Shown: positions 17,070 through 25,471 of the stretch, in pieces
How positions within the stretch are numbered: position 1 is the first letter of the stretch
Layout of the letters: the number at the start of each line of letters is the position of its first letter
Assembly (NCBI RefSeq): GCF_900109945.1
Contig: NZ_FOBX01000010.1
Coordinates: 62,001 to 126,000 of the forward strand
DNA length: 64,000 bases
Direction: 5' to 3'
From: Bradyrhizobium sp. OK095
GTDB taxonomy: Bacteria; Pseudomonadota; Alphaproteobacteria; Rhizobiales; Xanthobacteraceae
The notes under the pieces: model-generated
Database searches by the model: none
What the model was told of the DNA's origin: nothing
What the model saw: only the letters and a program-made list of their open reading frames with translations
Position numbers and translations under genes: made by a program

Positions 17070-17909
17070 TCAGTCGTAAAACGCCGGCGCCATCTTCTGG
17101 CTGTCGCGCTGGGCCTTGTCGTGGTTGATCCAGAGCTGCGCCTTCTCCTTGTCCAGCGTGTCCGAGATCTTCTGCATCGAGGCTGCGCTCTGCTCCTTGT
17201 TGGCGTTCATGCTGGGCACGCGGCGGTTGTCCCAATTATCCCTGAAGTGCACGGCATCACCTGACAGCACCACCGCGCCGGTCTTCGGCAACTTCACCAG
17301 CAGCGACTGGTGCCCCGGCGTATGGCCTGGAGTCGACAGGATGGTCAGGCTGCCATCGCCGAACACATCCTTGTCGCCTGACAGCAGCTCGACCGGATGC
17401 GAGGGCTTGAAGCGCGGCTCGTTGTTGGCGCCGGGCCAGTCATATTCGGCCTTCTGCACGTAGAGCGTAGCCTGCGGGAACAGTTCGACATTGCCGGAAT
17501 GGTCGGGATGGGTGTGCGAGACCGCCATCGCCTTGACGTCCTCGGGCTTGACACCGAGTTGCTCGAGTTGGCCCGCAAGCGTCTTCGGCCGCCGCCAGGT
17601 CACGGCCTTGGGATCGGCGGGCGCGAGGCCATTGGGCATGGAAGCGACGGAATCGGCGATGCCGGTGTCCCACAGGAACCAGCCCTTGCTGTGCTTGATG
17701 AGATAGCAGCTATCGACGAAGTCCATCGTCTTGCCCTCGTTCAGGCCGGGCGTCCAGCGCGAGATGTCGCCGGCGGTGCCCTCCCCGCAATTGAGGACGT
17801 AGAGCCTTTCGACGCCGGTCTTTTCCGATTGCGCCATGGCCGCATGAGCGGACAAAGCGAGCGCAGCGGCGGCGAGAGCGAGCTTGATCTTCATGATGTT
17901 GGGCATCAT
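17070..17909 (-). CDS. Exported metallo-beta-lactamase-fold hydrolase (AHL-lactonase-like)
   Basis: 279 residues with a cleavable signal peptide (KIKLALAAAALALSAHAAMA). The metal motif HTHPDH is at H132-H137, a further metal His is expected in LSTPGHTPGHQSLLV, and the bridging Asp in VVLSGDAVHF. This belongs to the N-acyl-homoserine-lactonase-like branch of the MBL fold; quorum quenching is only one possibility, as many members hydrolyse other lactones or esters. Adjacent ATG codons at 17909 and 17906 follow AAGG; the frame extends upstream but lacks a better site. The product acts in the periplasm. Confidence 0.82.
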   Translation of the reverse strand: MMPNIMKIKLALAAAALALSAHAAMAQSEKTGVERLYVLNCGEGTAGDISRWTPGLNEGKTMDFVDSCYLIKHSKGWFLWDTGIADSVASMPNGLAPADPKAVTWRRPKTLAGQLEQLGVKPEDVKAMAVSHTHPDHSGNVELFPQATLYVQKAEYDWPGANNEPRFKPSHPVELLSGDKDVFGDGSLTILSTPGHTPGHQSLLVKLPKTGAVVLSGDAVHFRDNWDNRRVPSMNANKEQSAASMQKISDTLDKEKAQLWINHDKAQRDSQKMAPAFYD

Positions 17910-17996
17910 CCTTGGTCCCTCTTTGCAGCTTTCGGGTCGGCTGCGACCGAGGATCAACCCCGGCCGCGCCGCAGAATTCCGTCTGCGCGGATCACA

Positions 17997-18947
17997 TCAG
18001 TGCGGGCAGGTCTCGACCTCGACGGTGACGTGGCTGAGGCCCTTCAGCCCGGCGAGCCGCTTCTTGTAGACCGCCGGCTGCTTCGGCTTGTCCGACACCA
18101 CGGACACCAGCACGGCGCAATGGCCGGGACCGACCTGCCAGAGATGCAGATCAGTGACACGATCATCACCGACCTCCATGCGTGCCCGGATCACCCGCTC
18201 CAGCTTCTCGTCGGCGCGCACGTCGAGCAGCACCGCGCCTGAGCTCTTGACCAGCCCGAACGCCCAGCTCGCGATCACGGCACTGCCGATCAGGCCGACG
18301 GCAGGGTCAGCCCAGACCCAGCCCGAATACATCGCAACCACGAGGGCGCCGATTGCCAGCACCGAGGTCGCCGCGTCCGCCATGACGTGGACATAGGCCG
18401 CGCGAAGGTTGTTGTCGTGATGATGGTGGTGGTGATCATGATCGTCGTGATCATGATGCGCATGGCCGTGATGGTGGTGATCATGGTTGTCACGCAGCAG
18501 CCACGCGCTGGCGAGATTCACGCACAGCCCCAACACGGCGACCGCGATCGCCTCGCCATAGACGATCGGCACCGGCGTAAACAGCCGCAGCACGCTCTCA
18601 TAGGCGATCTCGACCGCGATCAATCCCAGAATGATCGCGCTGGAGAAGGCGGCGAGATCGCCGAACTTGCCGGTGCCGAAGGTGAAATGCGCATTGCCCA
18701 GATGCCGGCGCGCGAAGCGATACGCGAATGCCGCAATGCCGAGCGCCGCCGCATGCGTGCCCATGTGCCAGCCGTCCGCCAGCAGCGCCATCGAGCCGAA
18801 CAGCGAGCCGGCGATGATCTCGCCGACCATCATGACCAGTGTCAGGACCACGACCAGCCAGGTGCGCCGCTCGTTCTCGTCGTGCTTGTCGCCGAGGAAG
18901 GCGTGGTCATGGGTCCATTGGTCAATGGAATGGGAATGCATCGGCAA
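17997..18947 (-). CDS. dmeF: CDF-family Co/Ni exporter DmeF
   Basis: 316-residue cation diffusion facilitator. Six membrane helices; helix 2 holds the metal site ALLADGWHMGTHA and helix 5 the site VHVMADAATSVLAIG. Between helices 4 and 5 is a long His/Asp-rich loop (about 155-182). The start, with MHSHSIDQWTHDHAFLG, is typical of DmeF, a proton-driven exporter of Co(II) and Ni(II). In other rhizobia dmeF follows the CsoR/RcnR-type regulator gene dmeR; no such gene is adjacent here, so its control is unclear. The C-terminal cytoplasmic domain of about 80 residues is complete. Confidence 0.88.
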   Translation of the reverse strand: MPMHSHSIDQWTHDHAFLGDKHDENERRTWLVVVLTLVMMVGEIIAGSLFGSMALLADGWHMGTHAAALGIAAFAYRFARRHLGNAHFTFGTGKFGDLAAFSSAIILGLIAVEIAYESVLRLFTPVPIVYGEAIAVAVLGLCVNLASAWLLRDNHDHHHHGHAHHDHDDHDHHHHHHDNNLRAAYVHVMADAATSVLAIGALVVAMYSGWVWADPAVGLIGSAVIASWAFGLVKSSGAVLLDVRADEKLERVIRARMEVGDDRVTDLHLWQVGPGHCAVLVSVVSDKPKQPAVYKKRLAGLKGLSHVTVEVETCPH

Positions 18948-19022
18948 GTCTCCGAAAGGTCAGGTCCGTTGGCCCCAATATAGACCCGCGGGGCCAGCGC
19001 ACAAAATCGACGAAACGAGCCG

Positions 19023-19051
19023 TTGACAGGTCGCGGCGGTTTCGGTGTATT
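19023..19051 (+). promoter_or_regulatory. Promoter of the chromate-resistance genes
   Basis: A consensus -35 TTGACA (19023-19028) is followed after 17 bases by TGTATT (19046-19051), a reasonable sigma-70 promoter. It points to the chromate-resistance pair and leaves a leader of about 75 bases that contains a short open frame. Confidence 0.55.
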
Positions 19052-19091
19052 AGAGTTCATGGGGATTTGAGCGATCTCCCCACGAGGCGAC

Positions 19092-19163
19092 ATGCCCAAG
19101 TATCGCGTCCCGTTTGTTCTTACGAGGGCGCATCATGTCTTCCTATACAACGATATCTTCTGA
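19092..19163 (+). CDS. Possible 23-codon leader peptide before chrB
   Basis: An ATG at 19092 preceded by GAGGCG opens a 23-codon frame (MPKYRVPFVLTRAHHVF and on) that ends at 19163, 29 bases inside the following gene in another frame. Because initiation at the main ATG (19135) falls within this frame, translation of one could influence the other. No family is known for the peptide; it may be fortuitous. Confidence 0.25.
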   Translation: MPKYRVPFVLTRAHHVFLYNDIF

Positions 19164-19953
19164 CAAATTGGCACGGCTGATCGGTATGGCGAACGCGCCT
19201 GTCCTGATCGACGTGCGCACCGACGAGGATTTCGCCGCCGACCGGCGGCTGATTCCAGGCTCCATCAAGCTCAGCCACGACAAGGTTCCGGACTGGGGCG
19301 GCGAATTTGCCGGCCGCTCCGCCATCGTCGCCTGCCTGCGCGGCGCAAAGCTCGCGCAGGGCACCGCGGCCTGGCTCAGGCAGCTCGGCGTCCAGGCCGA
19401 GACGCTGGAGGGAGGTTTCGAGGGCTGGAAGGACGCAAAACTGCCGCTGGTCGATGCGAGCAAGCTGCCGCCGCGGGACACCAAGGGGCGCACCGTGTGG
19501 GTGACCCGGGCGCGGCCCAAGGTCGACCGTATCGCCTGCCCCTGGCTGATCCGCCGCTTCGTCGATCCCAACGCGGTGTTCCTGTTCGTCGCACCGTCCG
19601 AGGTCGTCGCGGTCGGCGAGCGCTTCAACGCGGCGCCATTCGACATCGAGAACGTGTTCTGGAGCCACCGCGGCGAGCTCTGCACTTTCGACGTGATGAT
19701 CGAAGAGTTCGGCCTCGCGACGCCGGCCTTGCTGCGGCTGGCAACCCTGGTGCGCGGCGCCGACACCGCGCGGCCCGATCTCGCACCGGAGGCGCCCGGC
19801 CTGCTCGCAGCCTCGCTCGGACTGTCGCGCATGTATGACGACGATCTCGAACAGCTCGAGGCCGGCATGACGCTCTATGACGCCTTCTATCGCTGGTGCC
19901 GTGACGCCACCGGCGAGACCCACAACTGGCCGACCAACAAGGTGAAGGCGTAA
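19135..19953 (+). CDS. Rhodanese-ChrB fusion protein (chromate resistance)
   Basis: 272 residues in two parts. Residues 1-110 are a rhodanese-like domain: VLIDVRTDEDFAADRRLIPG and the active loop IVACLRGAKLAQG with one Cys. Residues 120-272 are the ChrB C-terminal domain, recognised by VWVTRARPKVDRIACPWLIR and the following FLFVAPSEV. ChrB C-terminal proteins accompany ChrA in chromate resistance; the exact biochemical role is unsettled (regulatory or sulfur-related). There is no N-terminal DNA-binding ChrB domain, so this is not the chromate-sensing regulator itself. The stop codon overlaps the chrA start as TAATG, which indicates translational coupling. Confidence 0.88.
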   Translation: MSSYTTISSDKLARLIGMANAPVLIDVRTDEDFAADRRLIPGSIKLSHDKVPDWGGEFAGRSAIVACLRGAKLAQGTAAWLRQLGVQAETLEGGFEGWKDAKLPLVDASKLPPRDTKGRTVWVTRARPKVDRIACPWLIRRFVDPNAVFLFVAPSEVVAVGERFNAAPFDIENVFWSHRGELCTFDVMIEEFGLATPALLRLATLVRGADTARPDLAPEAPGLLAASLGLSRMYDDDLEQLEAGMTLYDAFYRWCRDATGETHNWPTNKVKA

Positions 19954-21338
19954 TGGACGTCCGCGCCAATCAAGCAGGAGCTGATGCCGGTCACGGCATC
20001 AGCTTCGGCGAGGCCTTTCGCGTCTGGCTCCGCGTCGCCTGCCTCAGCTTCGGCGGGCCCGCGGGCCAGATCGCGGTGATGCACCGCATCCTGGTCGAGG
20101 AGAAGAGGTGGATCTCCGAGGGACGTTTCCTGCATGCGCTGAACTACTGCATGCTCTTGCCGGGGCCGGAGGCACAGCAGCTCGCGACCTATATCGGCTG
20201 GCTGATGCATCGCACCGCCGGCGGGCTGATGGCGGGCGGGCTGTTCATTCTGCCCGGCATCATCGCCATCATGGGTCTCAGCTACATCTACGCGGCTTTC
20301 GGCAATGTCAGCTTCGTCGAAGCGCTGTTCTTCGGTCTGAAGGCGGCAGTTCTCGCGATCGTCATCGAGGCCGTGGTGCGTGTCGGCAAGCGCGCGCTGA
20401 AGAGCCGCATCATGATCGCGCTAGCCGCGATAGCCTTCGTCGCGATTTTCTTCTTCGCCGTGCCGTTCCCGATCATCATCATCGCCGCCGGCGTGATCGG
20501 TTATGTCGGCGCCAGACAGGGCCGCCCCGAATTCGCCCCGGCCGGTCACGGTCCTAGCGGCAGCAGCGCCGTGATCGACAGCATGCTCGGCGACGCCGTG
20601 CCCGATCACGTGCGCCCCGATACGGCGCGCGCGATCCGGGTTGGCGCACTATGGCTGGCTCTCTGGCTGGTGCCCGTGATCGCGCTGCTCCTGGCCCTCG
20701 GACAGGCCAACGTGTTCAGCCAGATCGCGCTGTTCTTCTCGAAGATGGCGCTGGTCACTTTCGGCGGGGCCTATGCGGTGCTGGCCTATGTCGCCCAGCT
20801 GGCGGTCGAGCATTATCACTGGCTGAAACCGCACGAGATGCTCGACGGCCTCGGCATGGCCGAGACCACGCCGGGCCCGCTGATCATGGTGCTCCAGTTC
20901 GTGGGTTTTATGGCGGCCTACCGCGATCCGGGCGGCCTGTCGCCGATGGTCGCGGCGACCTTCGGCGGATTGCTCGCGACCTGGGTCACCTTCACGCCCT
21001 GCTTCCTCTGGATCTTCGTCGGCGCGCCCTACATCGAGCGCCTGCGCGGCAACACCGGCCTTGCCGGCGCGCTCAGCGCGATCACGGCCGCCGTCGTCGG
21101 TGTGATCCTCAACCTCTCGATCTGGTTCGCGCTGCACACGCTGTTCCGCGAGACCGTGCCGGTGCACGCGTTCCCGCTGAATTTTGATAGGCCGGTGCTG
21201 ACCAGCGTCGACGTCCCCGCGCTCGTGCTGGCGATTGCGGCGGCCACCGCGATCTTCCGGTTCAAGCTCGGGATGCTGACGGTGCTGGCAGGTAGCTGCG
21301 CGGCGGGCGTGGCGCTGCGGATGGTGGGGGTGATTTAG
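19953..21338 (+). CDS. chrA: Chromate efflux transporter ChrA
   Basis: 461-residue, long-form (two-domain) CHR transporter that exports chromate and is driven by the proton gradient. Both CHR halves show their signatures: CLSFGGPAGQIAVMHRILVEE with LLPGPEAQQLATYIGWLM in the first, and LVTFGGAYAVLAYVAQLAVE with ETTPGPLIMVLQFVGF in the second. About 10-12 helices. It shares one base with the upstream rhodanese-ChrB gene, so the two form an operon. Sulfate transport is a possible secondary activity of the family. Confidence 0.93.
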   Translation: MDVRANQAGADAGHGISFGEAFRVWLRVACLSFGGPAGQIAVMHRILVEEKRWISEGRFLHALNYCMLLPGPEAQQLATYIGWLMHRTAGGLMAGGLFILPGIIAIMGLSYIYAAFGNVSFVEALFFGLKAAVLAIVIEAVVRVGKRALKSRIMIALAAIAFVAIFFFAVPFPIIIIAAGVIGYVGARQGRPEFAPAGHGPSGSSAVIDSMLGDAVPDHVRPDTARAIRVGALWLALWLVPVIALLLALGQANVFSQIALFFSKMALVTFGGAYAVLAYVAQLAVEHYHWLKPHEMLDGLGMAETTPGPLIMVLQFVGFMAAYRDPGGLSPMVAATFGGLLATWVTFTPCFLWIFVGAPYIERLRGNTGLAGALSAITAAVVGVILNLSIWFALHTLFRETVPVHAFPLNFDRPVLTSVDVPALVLAIAAATAIFRFKLGMLTVLAGSCAAGVALRMVGVI

Positions 21339-21371
21339 GGGGCCGCGAAAACTTTTCATTCAAAAATCGAG

Positions 21372-21388
21372 GCTTATGTGGTATAAGC
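21372..21388 (+). promoter_or_regulatory. Likely promoter/operator of the Fic module
   Basis: An inverted repeat GCTTAT (21372-21377) / ATAAGC (21383-21388) covers a TATAAG -10 hexamer (21382-21387) in an AT-rich stretch. The predicted transcript start would fall at about 21394-21395, on the antitoxin ATG itself, so the message may be leaderless; no ribosome-binding site precedes that ATG. Confidence 0.45.
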
Positions 21389-21394
21389 TAACCC

Positions 21395-21592
21395 ATGCAT
21401 GGGAAAATAAACAAACCATCTCAGCCGAAGTCCAAGGGGCTGGTCATCGGCCGCAAGGGCTTTGAGAAGCTCAGTGCCGTCGAAGGCATTCGCATGTCTC
21501 GTGAGATGAAGACGACCTTCCGTTCGCTCGACAAGAGCGGAGCCTCCGCGGAAGCGCGTCGAACCACTATCGCCAACAAGTACGGGAAATAG
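21395..21592 (+). CDS. Small antitoxin of a Fic toxin
   Basis: 65 residues, basic. The segment GFEKLSAVEGIRMSREM contains a Glu-Gly pair like the inhibitory helix of class I Fic antitoxins (consensus Ser/Thr-xxx-Glu-Gly/Asn), although here Ser is three and not four positions before Glu. The C-terminal part (SGASAEARRTTIANKYGK) resembles the end of other small rhizobial Fic partners as I remember them. The toxin gene begins nine bases after the end of this one. No ribosome-binding site is seen; leaderless initiation at the ATG fits the promoter position. Confidence 0.65.
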   Translation: MHGKINKPSQPKSKGLVIGRKGFEKLSAVEGIRMSREMKTTFRSLDKSGASAEARRTTIANKYGK

Positions 21593-21600
21593 CCAGGACC

Positions 21601-22182
21601 GTGTCGCTCTACGAGACCGACGACGATACCTATTGCTATCCAGGCACAACGGTTCTCAAAAATCTCAGAAACCTACGAACGCAAAAGGCCCTCACACGCT
21701 TTGAGACTGCTGCGACGGCCCAGCGCTTTGATGAGCCTCTGCCAACCGGGCTATCGAGCGTCAGACATTTTCTAGGAATTCATCGTCACCTCTTCCAGGA
21801 TGTTTACCCATGGGCCGGCAAGCCTCGCACGGTGCGCATCAGTAAACCGGGGAGCGCACCTTTCTGCTATCCGCAGCACATAGACGGTCAGCTAAGGCAG
21901 GCATTTGGCCGCTTGAAGGCCAACCGCTACCTCCGCAACCGGAGCGCCGACGAATTTGCGGTAGCGGCCTCTGACTTCCTGAGTATCCTGAATGCCATTC
22001 ATACGTTCCGCGATGGCAATGGCCGCGCGCAAATGGCTTTCATGGCGGTGCTTGCCGATAAGGCTGGTCACTCGCTGCATCTGGACCGGCTTCATCCCGA
22101 ACGCTTCCTACGGGCGATGATCCGGAGCTTTGTCGGCGACAATGGCCCGCTTGAGAGAGAGTTGCGGTTGCTCATCGGCTAG
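21601..22182 (+). CDS. Fic-family nucleotidyltransferase toxin
   Basis: 193-residue Fic domain. Fic enzymes transfer AMP (or another phosphate-containing group) from a nucleotide to a target side chain. The core motif is IHTFRDGNGRAQM (H134 to M145): the catalytic His, the Asp metal ligand and the GNGR anion cradle are kept, but the second Arg of the usual HxFx(D/E)GNGRxxR motif is Met. The beta-flap region is near WAGKPRTVRISKPGSAPFCY. Start is GTG at 21601 after a weak AGGA. Together with the preceding antitoxin it forms a toxin-antitoxin module that converges on the GMC gene. Confidence 0.85.
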   Translation: MSLYETDDDTYCYPGTTVLKNLRNLRTQKALTRFETAATAQRFDEPLPTGLSSVRHFLGIHRHLFQDVYPWAGKPRTVRISKPGSAPFCYPQHIDGQLRQAFGRLKANRYLRNRSADEFAVAASDFLSILNAIHTFRDGNGRAQMAFMAVLADKAGHSLHLDRLHPERFLRAMIRSFVGDNGPLERELRLLIG

Positions 22183-22200
22183 TTGGTTCGCTGTCGCCGG

Positions 22201-23745
22201 CTACCGCATCATCATCCGCGCGATCGCTTCTCCAATCACCACCGTCGTGAAGTGGGTGTTGGCCCGGCAATCCGACGGCATGATCGAGGCGTCGGCGACG
22301 CGCAGGCCAGAGATGCCTTTCACGGTGCCATCGGGATTGACCACACCATCGGCGTCGTTGACGCCGGTCATGCGGCAGCTACCGGCGGCATGCTGGATGT
22401 CGCCGGTCTCACGGCGCAGCAGCGCATCGAGCTCGTGGTCCGACAGGGCTGCTGCCTGCGGCAATGTCAGATCGGTGTCGATGAGCCTGATCCAGTCGGC
22501 GATGCCGGACAGCGCCGGCTGGGAGGTGATCACGGCGAGCCGTTTCACTGCATCGATCATGCGCAGCATGTCGCGGGGATCGGCCAGCATGTTCTCCTCG
22601 ACGACAGGGTCGATCGCAGGATCGGTCGAGGCCAATTTTAACGTCCCACGCGAATACGCGTTGAACAGCCCGGCGCCGATCGCTCCTGGCACGCCGACGC
22701 CGCGATGGTTGAAGGCGATCAGGATCATGTCGCGCTTGCCGCCATCGGCGAGGCCCGAGGAATAGGTCACGCAACAATTGGTGTGTCGGGTATCGGGATC
22801 GGTCGGCCGCAGGTTTTCGTGGAGCTGGATCGTTGCGCGAAACAGCGGATGGTCGAAGAAGTGCCGGCCGACCGGCAGATCGCGCTCGACCGCGATCCCC
22901 ATCGCCTTCAACTCATCCGCAGGTCCGATGCCCGAGCGCAACAGGATTGCCGGGCTGTGGATCGCGCCGGCGCAGAGCACGATCTGGCGTGCGCTGATAT
23001 CGTGGGTGCCCTGCCCCTCGATGTGAACACGAAGCCCGGTCGCCCTTCCGTCGCTGATCAGCACGCGATCGACCAGCGCACGCCCACGGATCTCCAGATT
23101 GGCGCGGCCGCGCGCGGGCTCGAGATAGCCCTCATTGGTGGTGATGCGGCGGCTGTCGCGGCTGTTGATGGGATAGCAGGCGACGCCCTCGCCATCAGGG
23201 CCGTTGACGTCGGCGCACCAGGGATAGCCGCTGGCCAGCGCCGCATCACGCAAGCCACGATCGATCGGGCCCCATTTTTCGGGCGGCGCGCGATAGACCG
23301 GCAATGGTCCGCCGCGGCCGTGGCCTGCGGTGTCGCCGAACTCGAAATCGTCCTCGATCACCGAGAACAGCGGCATCACCTCTTTGGCCGACCAGCCGGT
23401 GCAGCCATTGGCGGCCCATTCGTCGAACGCGTCGGCAACGCCGCGGATCGCGATCTGGCCGTTCATCATCGATGAGCCGCCGAGCCCCTTGCCGCGCCAA
23501 TAGAAGCGCGGCTCCTGCTCCGCCACCCGGCGCGTCAGGAGATGCGGCCACTGCCATTTCTCCTGATACTCGCGCTTGTGGATGATCGGGATGGGATTTG
23601 GCGTCCTCACCTCCCACGGTGCCTCGTCGGCGCGCCAGTCGAGACCGGCTTCGAGCAGCAGAACGCGCCTTGCGGGATCTTCCGAGAGCCGTGCCGCAAC
23701 AGCAGCGCCAGCGGAGCCGCCGCCGACAACAATGACATCGTACAT
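22201..23745 (-). CDS. GMC-family FAD oxidoreductase
   Basis: 514 residues. The N-terminal FAD-binding site is MYDVIVVGGGSAGAAVAARL, the second GMC signature is GKGLGGSSMMNGQIAIRG, and the C-terminal part has the active-site His region (QHAAGSCRMT and RANTHFTTVVIGEAIARM). GMC enzymes oxidise alcohols or choline-like compounds, and the closest general type here is the choline/alcohol dehydrogenase group; the substrate is unknown. The ATG at 23745 lies five bases beyond the end of the binding-protein gene, so the two are probably read from one message. Ser replaces Asn in the usual conserved HN pair region, but alignment is needed to judge this. Confidence 0.85.
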   Translation of the reverse strand: MYDVIVVGGGSAGAAVAARLSEDPARRVLLLEAGLDWRADEAPWEVRTPNPIPIIHKREYQEKWQWPHLLTRRVAEQEPRFYWRGKGLGGSSMMNGQIAIRGVADAFDEWAANGCTGWSAKEVMPLFSVIEDDFEFGDTAGHGRGGPLPVYRAPPEKWGPIDRGLRDAALASGYPWCADVNGPDGEGVACYPINSRDSRRITTNEGYLEPARGRANLEIRGRALVDRVLISDGRATGLRVHIEGQGTHDISARQIVLCAGAIHSPAILLRSGIGPADELKAMGIAVERDLPVGRHFFDHPLFRATIQLHENLRPTDPDTRHTNCCVTYSSGLADGGKRDMILIAFNHRGVGVPGAIGAGLFNAYSRGTLKLASTDPAIDPVVEENMLADPRDMLRMIDAVKRLAVITSQPALSGIADWIRLIDTDLTLPQAAALSDHELDALLRRETGDIQHAAGSCRMTGVNDADGVVNPDGTVKGISGLRVADASIMPSDCRANTHFTTVVIGEAIARMMMR

Positions 23746-23749
23746 CGCG

Positions 23750-25300
23750 TTACTTCTCAACGTTCCAGAACACCGGGATGGCGGACGGTATCAGACCGCG
23801 CAAGGTCGCGCGATAGGCAGCCGGCTGGGCGAACTGGCCCCACGGAATTCCGGGCGCCTGATCGTACATGATGCTCTGGATCTCACCGGCGATCTTCTTG
23901 CGATCCTCCTCGGCCGGCGCCTTGGCGAAGGCTTCCACCAGCGGCGTGATGCGCGTATCGCACTGCCATCCCGTGAAGTCGGCGCAGTTGAAGGCGACCA
24001 TAACGTTGGTCAGCGGCGAGCCGAGGTCAAAACCGCCGGCGTGAACGCCATAGACGCTCCAACCTTCCTTCTTGGCGCGGCGCGCCAGCACGCTCGCCCA
24101 GTCCATGACCTGCAAATCGACGTTGAACCCGGCCTGCTTCAGCCGTTCGGCCAGCACCTGCGCCGAGACGCGCGGGGCTTCGAGATCGTTGGCTTCCATG
24201 ACGATCACGGGCTCGCCGGCATATTTGGTCGCCTTCAACGCCGCCTTCGCCGCCTCGATCGACGGCTTGGCGGCGGCCTCGGTGCCGGCCTTGCTGTCAT
24301 AGGTGGTGCCGCAAGTGAAGAACGTCGCGCAAGGCGCCGCGTATTTGGCATCGAGCCCGAGCGCATCCAGCACTTCGCGCTGGTCGACCAGCTTCCACAG
24401 CACGCGCCGGATCTCGGGATCGTCGAACGGCTTCGATGCCGCGTTGAGACGATAGGCACCGGCGAACATGTTGCCGCCGGTGAAATTGACCAGCTTCACG
24501 CGCGCGTTCTTCTCGAGCGCCGGCAACAGATCGAACGGCGCATATTGCATGAAGTCGATCTCGCCGGCCTGGAGCGCGGACGCGGCGGTCGAACCGTCGG
24601 GAATGACGCGGACCTCGAGCGTGTCGATGTTGACGCGCTTGCCGCCGGCTAGGAAGTCGGCGGGCTCGGACCGCGGCACATAATCGGCGAACTTCTTCAG
24701 GATCATGCGATCGCCGGTGCGGTGATCGGCCTTGCTGTAGACGAACGGGCCGGAGCCGACGATCTCGGTGATGCGCTGATCGCCCGGCGTCTTGGCAATG
24801 CGCTCGGGCATCATGAAGGCGACGGGGCTGACGGGATTGCCGAGCGCGTCGATGACGAGACCGGACGGCTCCTTCAGCGTCAGCACGAAGGTTTTCGCAT
24901 CCGTCGGCTCGAGCGAGGCCGTGATTGCAAAGATGCGACGGCCAAGCGCGCTGCGGGTACCCCAGCGGCGCAGCGAGGCCACGCAATCGGCCGCGGTGAC
25001 CGGCTGGCCGTCATGCCATTTCAGGCCGTCGCGCAGCGTGAAACTGTAGGTCAGACCATCGGGCGAGACCTTCCAGTCCTGCACCATCTGCGGCTTGATG
25101 TCGCCTTTGGAATCCTTCGCGAACAGCGTGTCGAACACCATGTAGCCGAACGTGCGCGAAATATAGGCCGTGGAAAAATGCGGATCGAGCATGACGATCT
25201 CCGCCTCGAGCACCGCGACGAGATTGCCCGCCGCATGCACAGGAGCCGCAACAATCGCGAGGGCGAACAGCGCCGGAATGAAAGCCTTCAGTTTGAACAT
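23750..25300 (-). CDS. Family 5 extracellular solute-binding protein (peptide/opine type)
   Basis: 516 residues with a signal peptide (FKLKAFIPALFALAIVAAPVHA). The SBP_bac_5 fold is recognised by VQDWKVSPDGLTYSFTLRDG and LKWHDGQPVTAADCVASLRRW near the start, and the C-terminal MYDQAPGIPWGQ. Such proteins bring peptides, opines, glutathione or sugars to an ABC importer in the periplasm. No permease or ATPase gene is next to it; the only partner is the GMC oxidoreductase gene immediately downstream, so the ligand might be the substrate of that enzyme. The ATG at 25300 gives the best leader. Confidence 0.88.
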   Translation of the reverse strand: MFKLKAFIPALFALAIVAAPVHAAGNLVAVLEAEIVMLDPHFSTAYISRTFGYMVFDTLFAKDSKGDIKPQMVQDWKVSPDGLTYSFTLRDGLKWHDGQPVTAADCVASLRRWGTRSALGRRIFAITASLEPTDAKTFVLTLKEPSGLVIDALGNPVSPVAFMMPERIAKTPGDQRITEIVGSGPFVYSKADHRTGDRMILKKFADYVPRSEPADFLAGGKRVNIDTLEVRVIPDGSTAASALQAGEIDFMQYAPFDLLPALEKNARVKLVNFTGGNMFAGAYRLNAASKPFDDPEIRRVLWKLVDQREVLDALGLDAKYAAPCATFFTCGTTYDSKAGTEAAAKPSIEAAKAALKATKYAGEPVIVMEANDLEAPRVSAQVLAERLKQAGFNVDLQVMDWASVLARRAKKEGWSVYGVHAGGFDLGSPLTNVMVAFNCADFTGWQCDTRITPLVEAFAKAPAEEDRKKIAGEIQSIMYDQAPGIPWGQFAQPAAYRATLRGLIPSAIPVFWNVEK

Positions 25301-25471
25301 TGGTGTGTTTTTGCCTTTTGACTGGAACGTTCGCAGTCGCCAGAAAAAAGCAATGTTCGTGCCCATACGACAAAATCACGTATGCGCTCGTGGCTAGCTG
25401 CCGCGCGTTTGCGGGGTGCGCACTTTTGAGTTGGAGAGCGGCGCCATCACAGCTCGTTATTGCGAGCGGAG

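Noticed and set aside
18400..18490. Simple-sequence stretch rich in GTGATGGTG-type repeats
   Set aside because: This is the coding sequence of the His/Asp-rich metal loop of the DmeF-type exporter on the minus strand and not an independent repeat.
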